Notes: generated by a model from the sequence alone, not told the origin. A DNA stretch of 64,000 nt from Ciona intestinalis (GCF_000224145.3 NC_020175.2:1562576-1626575), one strand, 5' to 3'; positions 1 through 15,294 are shown, counted from the stretch's first letter. Numbers and translations: made by a program.

Positions 1-8
1 CTCGTCTG

Positions 9-1947
9 TTAAAACCCTAGAGTTCGGACCACGCTCATACAAGTTGGTTTTAAAAGAAAATATACACCTAATAAATGCTATCTGTAGTAATTTTTTTTGT
101 GAAAAAAGGTATTTGGTTTGATTAGAAAAGCGTTGTAAAAAGTGGCAAAAAATCCGCCCATTGTTGCATCACTCGCGGGCACTATGACGTAAATTACGTC
201 CTGATCTGTTCTAATTGATCAACTGATATAAGCTTTGCTAGCGGAAAATCCACTGATGTTTGCAGCAAAATAGAATGCACTGTCGACATAGCGTTTTCTG
301 TTTGTTTTAAATTAAGAAATATGCAAAAGTATTGCCGTAGCCTGATTTTATTTTAAAATTATTGTTTGTTTTTTTTAAATGTTTGTAACTGTATTACACC
401 ATTTAAATTTGTCAGTTTACTATAGTATTTTTATCTGATAAAGTGACATTAGTGAAGACTCTAGTTCACTAGCAATAGGTATGTATAGAGCCTTTCCAGT
501 TTCAACCTGTACCTCCAATAAGTGTTGGGGAAGTAAGACAGGCCAAGTATACCTACCATGAAAACAGGTGATGTTGAGCAAATCAAAAATACAAATTGGT
601 GGCTGGTGGGTTGACTAAGAATATCATATAGCATTTATTAAAAAATATGAGATTTAATAAGTCTGTTGGTTAAAGTGTTCACCGTCTTTTTTCGTTAATG
701 TTCTGAAATTTGTGTAAACACATATGTGTTGCAAATATGGTATTTTTGACTGAGACCCGAGCATGGAATACAAATTTAGTGAAATCAATTTACGCTAAGA
801 TAGTGTTTATTGTTGGTCTTTGTACCAAAAAAGATGATCAATCACATTTTTATGGCGTTTAGTTTGCTTAGACAGTATCGCTGCACAGTTGATGAGAACT
901 TTGTTCGATCGGTACGGGAATGACTGGAAAGAAAAAAAGAAATGTACCGTCAGTACTGATCATAAGTATAAGCGAACAACATTATAGTGACAGTTGAACA
1001 ACATTTGCAAGAATATTTCATCATTCAGTTTTGAATGGTCTTGTTTCATACAAAATGTGATTCATGCAAGAGTTATGTTGTTTTAAACTATGTACATTCA
1101 ACATTACTAGAAATACACATTTAAGTATTGGATTATTTTCACTGTTTTGAATAAAGAACGTTTATACCAGAAGAATTGTTTCTTCTGTGTTCTTCTGCAG
1201 TCTCCAAATAAATTCTGCTTCGCCTACTTGATCCGACAAGTTTCCTTACATATCCTGTTGTGAACATCGAACATGTAATAGTAAAAACGTCTGAAGTAAA
1301 ATGTGCACCGCAATCATGAAATGACCGATGTAATGTAGCTTGCTTCTTTTTAAGCTTTACTCTTCCCTGGAAATAAAAAAAATTATATATATATGTATGG
1401 CTTTACAGTCATTCTTGTCTTGCTATTTTTAACACAGCACCAATCAGGCATGATTACTCGACTTATAGTTAACTCCCATATGGTAACTTTAATTACCGTT
1501 ATATATATTTTCTTATTTTGTCTATGGAATATGGAAAAAAACGAATAGAATTTAATATCTGAATCCTTGAAAGTCACAAAAACTAGTTTCTGTAGGCTGT
1601 TTTGTGTGGTTAAACACTATTTTCTAGGAAGTAACTTCCAATAAGTTGCTGAAGCCATTTAAAGTATTGTTAATACCTTAAAAAACGTTTTACTTGCTTA
1701 TCTGTCAAAAAGTGTACCAATAAACGATAGGCCAGGTTTTTCCCATAAACGAAATATTGTAATATGACATCACAGTGCCCGCCAGTGAAGTTTTTTACAA
1801 CTTTAAAATTTGATTTTTTAAACAGTCATAACTTTTAAACTAAAGCAAATTTTCACAAACTAGCTGTTAATTTAGCATCAGTAGACATAAAAACTTTGTT
1901 CTTATGCAAAAAAACTGCACAAACATGAAAACCATGGGCCTTTTTAA
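9..1947 (-). mobile_element. Non-autonomous DNA transposon, copy A (inverted relative to copy B)
   Basis: The ends carry TTAA followed by a degenerate inverted repeat; the left end contains CGGACCACGCTCATACAAG and the right end contains CATGGGCC then TTTTTAA. The same sequence recurs in opposite orientation at 4097-5387. Both copies hold the subterminal block ACTCGCGGGCACTATGACG at one end and its near mirror at the other. The element sits in the SLC25A46 intron and stops about 65 bp before the acceptor at 2012. TTAA on both sides suggests a TTAA target, but a TA target is equally possible. No intact transposase is visible. Copy A is about 650 bp longer than copy B, largely opposite the gap in B. 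Confidence 0.7.
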
Positions 1948-2011
1948 GATGGCTTCTGACTTGTCAAATTGCTCTGGTAAACAAATGTAAAATACACAAT
2001 TAATTCCCCAG

Positions 2012-3771
2012 GGAGTAACTTGCCTTTGGAAAGGCATAGGTAGCAGTCTTTGGTTAAACGCAATCGAAATCAGCAGCGAGTCAATTGTGAGTGAAGTATC
2101 ATCTGGTAAACTACCAAAGGATGTTGGTTCCAATGCATCGATTAAAAGGCTTTCCTCTCATCTGGTATTGAAGCTTATCTCATCTGTTTTAGTGTCACCG
2201 TTTTTCTCAGCACATCTGGTTGAAAGTGTGCAGGTATTTAATATCTGTCTGTGTAAGATTTTATGGCTGGTTTTACTTATTTCGCATATCTGTACAACTT
2301 TCAGAGTGAAATAACTTCAGAAACACCAGGAATATTCTCATGTTTAACTGACGGGGTTTTTCGCTTGTTTGGTGTTGGAAGAGTGCAGAGTCCATTGTTG
2401 GTCCCGTTTCGACGTCTCATTCTCCCCACTGTGTTATACTCACTACTGCGGTAAATTAAATGATTCTAAACTCTTAAGCGAACAGATGCATGCACTTGAT
2501 GTGTACAATATAAATTTGCAAAGATTTGGAAGACGGTATTGTCTAATCATAAATCTCACAGTTTCAAACATTCCTTTTTTCTTTGTTTGTACAGTATTTA
2601 ACCCCTTCAGTTTAATGCTGGTAATCTGCAGTCTTGCTGAAATAGTCTGTGTCCCTAAAACACATACAATGTTTTTACTATCACAGCAAATTATAACATA
2701 GATGACAATAATGCACTTTACAGATATGTCTTATCAGCTTCACTTCAGCAACTTGTCCTCTACCTTATGAGGTTGCATTCCAGGCGTCAGCATGAAAAGC
2801 GGTTAGCAAGGCTACAACCCCGGTCTCCTGTATTTCAAACAGAAGAACCTCTCATCAACCCGGCAATAACACCTGATAGGAATTCCCCTTCTTCACTACT
2901 AACTGTAAGTTTAATTGTCACAGGGAGTTCTGGTGTGACATTTTTAAAAAGGAGTTTAAACCCATGCTTGTAAAATATAAGGAATCTCAATGATTAATGT
3001 GGCGAATACGATAATACTTTTACTCTGCTCATTTGTATACGCCTGTAACAGTAGGGTAAACCCATTTTAAGTTTTAAAACTTGGAATCTAAAACATATAA
3101 TGTCACTGTGGTTCCAAAACCTGTAACAATACATGTATGTTACCAGTTTACTTTACATTCAGGAACATTACCCAGAATTGGTGTCCGGGTTCGTGGCAGA
3201 TATGATTTCCGACATAATGTTGTATCCAATGGAAACAGTGCTACACAGACTGCATATACAGGTGGTTGTTTTATTGTTTGAATCTTAGTTTATATATTGT
3301 TCCGTAAACAACCGTTGTTGGCAGTTTGTCTAAGGGATATTTTATGTTTTTAAAAGTTCTTCCATACTATTAGACGCATGTGTCTTTGGATAAGTAACTT
3401 AAGAAACTCCGATACAGTGATTACTAATGGGTTGTAACACCCTGGGTAATGAGCCAACTCTGGCATTATCTCGGGTATCAATGGCATCTCACCCACATAG
3501 AATAGAAAATATATCCAAAGGTTTTTACTTTTTATCAATACTGTTCTCACAGGGCACACGTACCATCATTGATAACACAGACACGGGTCGCGGCTTCATG
3601 CCTGTAAGCTCGAGACATGAAGGTTTCTTTGACTGTTGGTCAACCACTGTTACACATGAAGGTTACATGGGTCTATACCGGGGCTTTGGGGCGTTAACAA
3701 TGCAATATTCATTAAGATACGCAGTTTTAAGACTAACTAAACTTATTCTGCAAGTTGCTTCTGGTTGTTGA
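2012..3771 (+). CDS. SLC25A46: SLC25A46, mitochondrial carrier-family protein (C-terminal exons; 5' part lies outside the window)
   Basis: Five exons read in phase: 2012-2233, 2305-2450, 2724-2904, 3163-3261, 3553-3771 (stop TGA), about 288 residues. The translation follows human SLC25A46 from the LWKGMGS region to the C-terminus. Matching stretches include [54 protein letters not shown] (the hallmark modified carrier motif) and [16 protein letters not shown]. In other animals the family sits in the outer mitochondrial membrane and acts in fission/fusion and lipid exchange; it is a carrier fold without a proven substrate. The N-terminal exons must lie left of base 1, beyond transposon copy A. 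A possible polyadenylation signal ATTAAA lies at 3803-3808. Confidence 0.9.
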
Positions 3772-3802
3772 TTGTAAATGATGTAAATGACTCCCATTTG
3801 TT

Positions 3803-3808
3803 ATTAAA
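3803..3808 (+). promoter_or_regulatory. Possible polyadenylation signal (ATTAAA) of SLC25A46
   Basis: ATTAAA lies 32 bp after the SLC25A46 stop codon. Its position and spacing fit, but the short motif alone is weak evidence. Confidence 0.4.
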
Positions 3809-4096
3809 GTAACATTTTCATTTATTACTTATAAATATTAATGGTTATAACTAGCTTGGCTGATAAAAAATATAAACCAATTTTTTATAAGATATATCTG
3901 GTCGGGACTGCTATTTCTTGCAAAAAATGTTGCGTTTGTACAGTAAGAATGCAGTTATTTAAAAAGTGCTCAACTTTTGGAAAAAAATTGTTTTTTTCTT
4001 TAAAATATTTCTCTTAATATCTTGCTATGATATGCTCTTCTGTGCCTCTTCATTCATTTGCTTGAATACTTGTCTTAGTTTGCTTGTGATGGATTG

Positions 4097-5387
4097 TTAA
4101 AGAGTCCGGCCCACGGTTCTCATGGTTGCGCAGTTTTTTGCATAAGAATAAAGTTTTATGTCTACTGATGCTAAATTAACAGCCAGTTTGTGAAAATTCG
4201 CTTTAATTTAAAAGTTATGAACGTTTAAAAAATCAAATTTCAAAGTTGTAAAAAACGTCACTCGCGGGCACTGTGACGTCACAATGCAATATTTCGTTTA
4301 TGGGGAAAACCCGGCCTATCAGCGGTTTATCGTTTATTGGTGCAGTTTTGATAGATAAGCAAATCAAAACGTTTTTTAAGGTATTAACAGTACTTTAAAT
4401 GGCTTCAGCAACTTATTGGAAGTTATTTCCTGGGGATCAGTGTATAACCACACAAAATAGTATACCAAGCTTAGTGGAGAATTAGTTTTCGTGACTTTCT
4501 AGGGTTCAGATTTTAAATTCTTTTTCTTTTTTCCCTATATTGCATAGACTATATTTATATCTGTATTTAAAGTTACCATATAGGAGTTTACCATAAGCGG
4601 AGTAATGCATACATTGGTATGCCGGTCATCTCATATTTGTAGTGCACATTTTACTTCATATGGTTTTACTATGANNNNNNNNNNNNNNNNNNNNNNNNNN
4701 NNNNNNNNNNNNNNNNNNNNNNNNAGGAAAAAAGACAGTGCAAACTTTAACCAACAGACTTTTTAAATGTCACATTTTTTTAATAAATGCTATTCTTGGT
4801 CAACCCACCAAATTGTGTTGTTGATTTGCTCAGCTTCACTTATTTTCCATGGTCTTGGCCTGTCTACTTCCCCAACACTTGCGGGAAGTACAGGTTCAAA
4901 CTGGAAAGGCTCAATACCTATTGCTAGTGGACTAGGATCTTCGCACTTCATTAGATGAAATACTTCTACCTGACTATACATCACACACTGACACTTTTAC
5001 ATTATTGTTAACTGACAAATTTAAATAGCGTAATACACTTACAAACAATTTTTAAAAATATTAATTTTAAACTAAAATCAGGCCACGGCAATACCTACGC
5101 ATATTTCTTAATTTAAAAGTAACAGAAAATGCTATGTCGACGGTACACTCTGTTTTGCTGCAAACAGCAAAGCCTAAATCAGCTGATCGATTAGAAAAGA
5201 TCGTGACGTAATTTACGTCATAGTGCCCGCGAGTGACGCAACAATAGGCGAATTTTTTGGCACTTTTTAAAACGTTTTTTTGGCCAAACTAAATATTTTT
5301 TTTACAAAAAATTACCACAGATAGTATTTATTAAGTGTAAATTTTCATTTAAAACCAACTTGTATGAGCGTGGTCCAGACTCTTTAA
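4097..5387 (+). mobile_element. Non-autonomous DNA transposon, copy B
   Basis: The left end TTAAAGAGTCCGGCCCAC and the right end, read on the other strand as TTAAAGAGTCTGGACCAC, form a clear terminal inverted repeat of about 18 bp. The subterminal CACTCGCGGGCACTGTGACG (4259 onward) is mirrored near 5225. The whole element is homologous to 9-1947 in reverse. It contains a 50-N gap (4675-4724), so its true length is unknown. On the minus strand around 4790-4984 an open stretch encodes a peptide with GIEPFQFEPVLPASVGEV; copy A keeps a broken version (IEPFQFQPVPPISVGEV), so it is probably a remnant of an element protein. Confidence 0.75.
4675..4724. other. Sequence gap (50 N)
   Basis: A run of exactly 50 N inside transposon copy B. 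The second gap in the window (39537-39586) is also exactly 50 N, so this is a fixed placeholder and the real size is unknown. By comparison with copy A several hundred bases may be missing. Confidence 0.99.
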
Positions 5388-5541
5388 TACCTGATTGTTA
5401 TTCACTATGCTTGGTGTTAAATACAACTCGTAACGATAAAAGCAATTATACCTTGGTTTCGTAAACAATGTGTGTTTTACTGCTAGAAATGCTAATGCTA
5501 AGAGTGAGACTGAGATGTATAAAACCTGCTGTAGTCTAAGC

Positions 5542-5930
5542 CAAGGCTCTTCAACCGGTGTACCCTAGGATGCACCAAGTTATCAGTGCAAAAGGATAGA
5601 CAAGGGTGCACAAACTTCAAACATTTTCACCAATAATATTCTATAATTCAGTTGTGAACTTTTTTTTACCAAATTTAGCCACTTCCCTACAGTTATTTTA
5701 CATGCATTCTATATCTTGCATCACTGCGAATTTCGGAACTATTTCTATCTTCCAACCGCAAACCACCTGTTCCTAATGATTTTGATTAGCGGTACTTTTC
5801 GACTAAACTAGAACTAATTCTCGTACGCATTTAACTTTGATTACGTCATTAGTTTCACGTTAAAGTAATCAGGGCTGCATGAGTTCGTCGCAACAGGTTT
5901 CACCAACCCAAAAAAGGCTGAAGAACACTG
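5542..5930 (+). mobile_element. hAT-type MITE, copy 1
   Basis: The left end CAAGGCTCTTCAACCGGTG and the right end GGCTGAAGAACACTG are inverted-repeat ends of the CAGTGCTCTTCAACC type common to hAT elements. The flanks GTCTAAGC (5534-5541) and GTCCAAGC (5931-5938) make an 8-bp target duplication with one mismatch, as expected for hAT. No coding capacity. A second, inverted copy lies at 36597-36901. Confidence 0.8.
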
Positions 5931-6733
5931 GTCCAAGCAGTCTAATTAAGAAACGGCTTATCAGAGTACCTTTTTATGATTCCTTGTCGTAGAAGACGAA
6001 ATATTGGTACAATATTTTACAAGAGTAGCTATTTATAATATTACTTATATCTGATGGGAACAACGCCAAATTTTAATGGAATGGCATGCTTCCAGTAGCA
6101 GTATAGGCCTAAGCGACCTATAGTAGGGATTTAAACTTATTAGGGGTTTTGGTTGCACATAAAAGAAGCAGAGAATGCTAAAAGCAAAGAGCTCGTCGGT
6201 ACTGGACTAAAAAAATCAGGGCTTGACAAAGCGGATACAATCTGTTTTCAATGGTAAGGAACGACGTAACTACAGACCTACGGAGTATCATGATTGCGGT
6301 ACCGTGCACAAGGCGCATTTAGCATATTGTAGGTTTAGAAATTAGATCAACTAAGGCAAATATTTAATTTGTATTTTAAACAGCATATTTTTATATCATA
6401 AAACATTCAAAAGATTATATCATAATCTAGACGAATACGACAACATTTGTATTTAAAGAAAAGTCGTAGATATATGCTGTTGTTCGTAGTAAAAACATTT
6501 TAATGTAATATCCGGTGGTAGATAGTATACGTACACTACAACGTCATACTGATGCTTCAACCAAATGTCTGCCGATAACCATCACAAACTGCTTGAATAT
6601 AGTATGTCATGCGTGCTATATGTTTAGTGTGTTTGTACAAAGCCTGGTTAGACAGCAGAAGTGCATCGGATATAAGTTTTTTCTTATATTAAAAACAGAA
6701 ACCAACAAGTGTTATTTTGTGCTCTATGATAAT

Positions 6734-6940
6734 ATAGTACTGTGGAATGAGATGGCACACCATTAGCACATAATATCCAAATATCCTGATCATGTTATTT
6801 AATTAATTTATTTAAACAATTATTAAAGGTCTACTGGAGTCGCTAGGATGTGGTTTTACAATTCTTTGAATGTTTGTTTACTATCAAATGGGACGAGAGA
6901 ATAGAATGAAAATGTGGCCCATCTTCCCCCCACCCCATGC
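6734..6940 (+). mobile_element. Short TA-flanked MITE (GTGGGGGAAGATGGGAC family)
   Basis: It starts TATAGTACTGTGGAATGAGATGG and ends GGCCCATCTTCCCCCCACCCC, diverged copies of the family ends. The interior, with a CACATAATATCCAAATATCC stretch and later ATGGGACGAGAGAATAGAA, matches the copies at 10715, 24403 and 36101. Confidence 0.7.
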
Positions 6941-7172
6941 AGCTAAGGGCAATAAGGTGTTGGCTTTGAAGTCACTGAGCTGTGACGACTGAAGCAGTGA
7001 CTGATGTAAAATAGCTTCGCTACGTTATGTACACAGTTCACTGCGTCAAGTATGTGTTTATCTATATGAAGTATAGGAATGTTGTTTTATATATTGACAA
7101 ATCAAATATTGTTCTTTTAACGACACCTACACTTATACAGGTTAGGTTCAGTTAGCTTTGACATAGGCCAAA

Positions 7173-11163
<3,991 letters not shown>

Positions 11164-11254
11164 TTGACAGTTTAATGTCTGAACAAAAACTGAACAAAAT
11201 ATGTTTATAAAAATTGAAAATACAGATAACAAAAACGATTTTCAAGCAAAATAA

Positions 11255-12814
11255 TATAGTAGGGTGGGGAAGATGGGACACTTTTTTAGACGAGACTCTT
11301 TTTAATTTTCTTTTTACGCACCCCCCTTTAATGATAATCAGGAAAATAAGGTTACAGAATTATTTAACAGTATTATCACGATCTTATAAAACGCCCGTCA
11401 AAGCTGATTACTGTTTTTAAATAGTAAAAAAAATATGTAAAATAGAAACAGTAGTTTTTCAACAGGTAAAAACTGCGAAATAGTAAGATGTTAATTTTGA
11501 ATGTCGCAAAAATAATACTAAAGCCGATTAAATTTTGTAGTTTACAAGTGTGTAGTTTACAAACAAATTTTGTAGTTTACAAATTCAGTCATTTGCACAA
11601 AGCCAATGATTTATTTAGTTTGCGTGTGCAAACGATTAAACTAGTTTCATAGCTTCATAAAACAACCTTAAATATTTCGTACAGTTTGATTTTGTCTCAT
11701 AAAACTAGTTTAAGTTTTGTAAAATAACACTGAGATATAAGCATAAAGAAAACAGGCAAGGGTCAATATGACTTTAATTTGAGATAAAAACAACAACCAA
11801 ATATCAGTTTAACGGTATATATATAAAGTTTACATGGCAAAGAAACTAGCACAGCCTGTTAAACTCGGTAGGTTATCTATACAAGTTGTAGAATTCTGCT
11901 AATGTTTCAATTTAGAGTCCCATCTTCCCCCACATTGTAGTTTTGCATGTTTTCATTGCCAAACTTTGAAAGATTTGCTTTTAATTTAGTTTATTTTATA
12001 CCTCAGGGGGTTTTCAATTATAAGATACTGATATAATAAAAAGATAATATTTTAAAAATATATTCGAATTTTGGTCATTTGCACTTGGTGTTAATTTATA
12101 AGAAGGAGCTTGTGCCAAAAAACAGAGTAGTAATACCCAATTTGTAGCAAAAATAAAAACTTTATCAATAGTTATTATCAATTTTCTGTTATTACAAGTT
12201 TATATACATATGTAGGATACAATATTTATCCATTGTCGTTCAAACAATACCAATTGTTATGCAATAATATAATGTATATAGTAGGATGGGGAACGATGGG
12301 ACACCTATTCGTTTAGTTTTCTTTTTTCATTTGTTAGTAAGCAAAGAACATTCAATGAATTATAAAACCGTATCTTCACGACTTCCGCAGACCGTTGTTA
12401 ATCGTTTAAAAGACGATCAGGCTATTTGGATAATATGTGTTAAAGGTGTCCCATCTTCCCCCACTCTACTATATAGGTAACATGTAAAAACTATAGCAGT
12501 AGGGCAAGAAAAAAAATGTTTAAACTTAATTTTCAAAGCGTACCGTATTATTTCGTGTTATTTACGTATATTCCTTTTTATAAATACACTTAATAATCAA
12601 AATTACCAATGATTTCAAACTGTCCCATCTTATCCTGTGTGTTTTCGAATTTGTAAAATTTCACTTGTTGTTCGTATAGTTAAATAACTCTTCGTGTGTT
12701 TTATTATATTTTATTAAATTGATGTCAATTAATAAAGGAATGATGGTACTAATTCGTGGAAAAAATATTTGGCAATATGTGCTTAAGTGTCCTATCTTCC
12801 CCCATTGTACTATA
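11255..12814 (+). mobile_element. Long MITE-family element (about 1.35 kb plus nested insertion) downstream of DDAH
   Basis: It starts TATAGTAGGGTGGGGAAGATG and ends CTATCTTCCCCCATTGTACTATA, the same end motif as the short MITEs. Between them lies unique AT-rich sequence shared with 8791-9750 and 44303-45356. A short MITE (12279-12471) is inserted inside. No open frame of note, so it is non-autonomous. The interior motif TCCCATCTTCCCCCACATTG at 11917 suggests an older composite origin. Confidence 0.7.
12279..12471 (+). mobile_element. Short MITE nested in the long MITE
   Basis: The ends TAGTAGGATGGGG and TCCCCCACTCTACTA are flanked by TA on both sides. The homologous long element in the CIZ1 intron reads straight through as AATGTATAAGTAACATG (near 44967), the empty site. 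The insertion is therefore younger than the split between the two long copies. Confidence 0.8.
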
Positions 12815-13686
12815 TCTCATTGTGAATATTTGTTCGACTACGTTAGTGGAAATCAACTATTCTTTATCTCAATTTCTTTTGTGTATGTTTCCAGGGTAGC
12901 AGATATAAATACACCGGGAAATTTCCAAATTTCAAAAGAAACTGTTAGAATATTAAAAACCGAAACAATTTTAAAATAATAAAAATCCAGCAAATTGCAA
13001 CAAGATTTAGCGTAGTCATTAAAGTTAGAGCAGTTTAAGCTTAATGTTGAGTTTTAACTATGAAATGTTGTTTGATTGTGGTAAGCTTTTATTCTGTGAT
13101 TTAATACAATTGCGAATCACCCAAAACGTGAGTAACCGATTGTTGTGGAGTGGTACAACAACGTGAATACTCTTACGTTCAATTTCCCCACACTCTTCTC
13201 TAGTTGTAAGAAAAGAGATAATATAATTTTCTGTATTTCGCAAGTTACAAAGAAATGGTACTTTATACTGTTTGCTGCACATGTAAGTAGTTGTATTGAA
13301 TTGTTTAACAAAGGAACCCCTAATTTGGGGCAACCAATCGTAAAAGATTCTATGGCCTGACGTCAGCCGTTGCCCCGCGCGAGAAAAACGCCAATTGAAA
13401 ATATAAATAAATTTATTCATTCAATAGTCACTGCTCAATATTGTTTAACTTTATTAAAGTTTTCTGTTTAAAAGTTTACCAAGTGTAAATATTCGGTAAA
13501 GTGCCTTATTTTTTTCATTTATGTGTATGTTTAGCCTCATTAAGGGTGCTATACACTCAAGGTAAAGTCTGTTTTATCTACGACGTTTTTATGCAGATTT
13601 TTAGCAGTATTAAGTACTATCCTGTTATATAAACTACTGTGACACAAATGTAAGTTTCCTGGATGATCTAGCACAGAGGTTTAAAC
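12815..13686. other. Spacer and probable TMEM30 promoter region
   Basis: No convincing exon; the open frames on both strands are AT-rich and lack family resemblance. Bases 13330-13385 hold CCAAT followed by a perfect CRE, TGACGTCA (13358-13365), and a GC-rich patch (GCCGTTGCCCCGCGCGAG). That is unusual in this AT-rich setting, about 320 bp before the TMEM30 ATG. Confidence 0.5.
13358..13365 (+). promoter_or_regulatory. CRE/ATF site in likely TMEM30 promoter
   Basis: A perfect palindrome TGACGTCA beside a CCAAT box (about 13333) and a short GC-rich island, upstream of TMEM30. Promoter function is inferred from composition and position only. Confidence 0.4.
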
Positions 13687-14742
13687 ATGTCAGTTGTCAT
13701 GGAAAAAGAAAAGAGGCATATTCCTGATAACACAGCGTTCAAACAACAAAGCATGCCAGCTTGGTCTCCAATAATATCCGCTAAGTCAGCTTTACCAGTC
13801 TTCTTTATTATCTCTTTAGCATTCGTGCCAATTGGGGTTGTATTACTTGTAACATCACAGTCTGTAGTTGAACACCAGCATGATTACACTGATTGTGTAT
13901 CTGTTGAAAATCCAGGTGTACCATGTGGTTTATTGAGAATGAACCAGTCACAAATGACGCAGCCATGCACTTGCATACTTAACATTACATTAGAAACCTC
14001 AATGGAGGGTAATGTCTACATGTATTACGGCCTTACCAACTTTTTCCAAAACCACCGAAGATATGTGAAGTCTAGGGATGATGACCAACTAATTGGACAA
14101 CATAAATCAAGCGCACAAGTTTATTCTTGTGCCCCATATCACCTAGCTGTTGAGAATGGCACATTACGTACTATAGCTCCTTGTGGTGCGATTGCTAACA
14201 GCTTGTTTAACGATACATTCACTCTCAGTCAAGGGGATATAGAGGTCCCATTTCTACGTACAGGAATTGCGTGGCCAACCGATAAATCTGCTAAATTCAA
14301 TAATCCACCACCAACGACAGATTTAGAGGAGGCATTTAAAATATATGCAAAACCACCTAACTGGCAAAAACCGGTTACATTTCTGGATAGAAACAATACT
14401 GATAATAACGGCTATGAGAATGAAGCTTTTATAGTTTGGATGAGACCAGCTGCATTTCCACATTTCAGGAAACCATATGGGAGGCTTAATAGGCTTGGGT
14501 CAGAATATAACAATGGTTTACCCAGTGGTCAGTACAAGGTTACAATCAACTACAATTTCCCAGTCACATCGTTTGGAGGAAGAAAAAGAATTATCCTGAG
14601 CACAACAACATGGATGGGGGGAAAAAACAATTTCCTTGGAATTGCTTACATTACATTTGGAACAATATGTTTCTTTGGTGGCCTTGTGTTGACTGCTGTA
14701 CATCTTCATGCTAGGAACACAAGGGAGGTCAACTTCAAGTGA
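13687..14742 (+). CDS. TMEM30A: TMEM30/CDC50 family, P4-ATPase flippase beta subunit (single exon)
   Basis: CDC50 proteins pair with P4-ATPases, allow them to leave the ER and support phospholipid flipping. The 351-residue frame follows human TMEM30A (361 residues) from end to end. Blocks include PDNTAFKQQ, LPVFFIISLAFVPIGVVL (first membrane span, about residues 38-57), EGNVYMYYGLTNFFQNHRRY, VKSRDD, APCGAIANSLFNDT, FIVWMRPAAFPHFRK and ILSTTTWMGGKNNFLGIAYI leading into the second span (about 315-338). The ectodomain keeps the paired cysteines and sequons NQS, NIT, NGT and NDT. The first ATG is taken; a second Met is at residue 5. It has no introns, unlike its vertebrate relatives and most neighbours here. 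AATAAA lies at 15030-15035. Assignment to TMEM30A over B is by resemblance only. Confidence 0.95.
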   Translation: MSVVMEKEKRHIPDNTAFKQQSMPAWSPIISAKSALPVFFIISLAFVPIGVVLLVTSQSVVEHQHDYTDCVSVENPGVPCGLLRMNQSQMTQPCTCILNITLETSMEGNVYMYYGLTNFFQNHRRYVKSRDDDQLIGQHKSSAQVYSCAPYHLAVENGTLRTIAPCGAIANSLFNDTFTLSQGDIEVPFLRTGIAWPTDKSAKFNNPPPTTDLEEAFKIYAKPPNWQKPVTFLDRNNTDNNGYENEAFIVWMRPAAFPHFRKPYGRLNRLGSEYNNGLPSGQYKVTINYNFPVTSFGGRKRIILSTTTWMGGKNNFLGIAYITFGTICFFGGLVLTAVHLHARNTREVNFK

Positions 14743-15029
14743 TTGTTTATATACAAGGAGCTTCTTCATAGGACCTACTATCTACCTTTTTTAAATGATT
14801 TCATTTTTTTGTTTTAAATGTATTCATTTATTTTCAAAAGTTTTATCTTCATAAATGTTTATTTGTAGCCCAACAAAACTGTCACAATACAAAGCACTGT
14901 GAGTTTGTAAATATATTTGTAACTTTATTCCGTCCAATCCGTTTTCTGTCCTAACTTTAAAATTTTACTGGACCTGTTCCGTATTTGTAAGTATATATAG
15001 AAAAATACAAGTTTTTGTACTCGTAGTAA

Positions 15030-15035
15030 TAAATG
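15030..15035 (+). promoter_or_regulatory. Possible polyadenylation signal (AATAAA) of TMEM30
   Basis: AATAAA about 290 bp after the TMEM30 stop, in the 550-bp tail-to-tail spacer with WSB. Otherwise the spacer 14743-15294 shows only AT-rich 3' untranslated-type sequence. Confidence 0.4.
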
Positions 15036-15294
15036 CTCATTTTTAAAAGTTTTGCTGTATTTTTAAAGGCTTTATACATTTTGAATATCTTTAAAATATC
15101 AAGAACTAAGCATAAAATCAGACACAAATCATTTCAAGAGTGACAAATAAAAAAAAACAGTTGATATATGATAGCATTAACAACTTTGTTATGTGAAAAG
15201 ATTGTCATCATGTAGCAAACTTCTTGGAGCGTCACAAAGTTATAAGTGGGATGTGATCAGGAACTTTAGAAATTCAGTTTCGAAATTCAGCTGT

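Larger units (their letters stand above)
5388..7172. other. Spacer between SLC25A46 and DDAH
   Basis: Apart from the hAT MITE (5542-5930) and a MITE (6734-6940) I see no exon here. The last 230 bp before the DDAH ATG should hold its promoter, but no clear core element stands out. Confidence 0.6.

Noticed and set aside
1867-2133. Minus-strand frame over the first visible SLC25A46 exon
   Set aside because: Shadow of the real plus-strand exon and the end of transposon copy A.
13058-13420. 120-residue minus-strand frame upstream of TMEM30
   Set aside because: AT-rich, no family resemblance, and it overlaps a probable promoter region.
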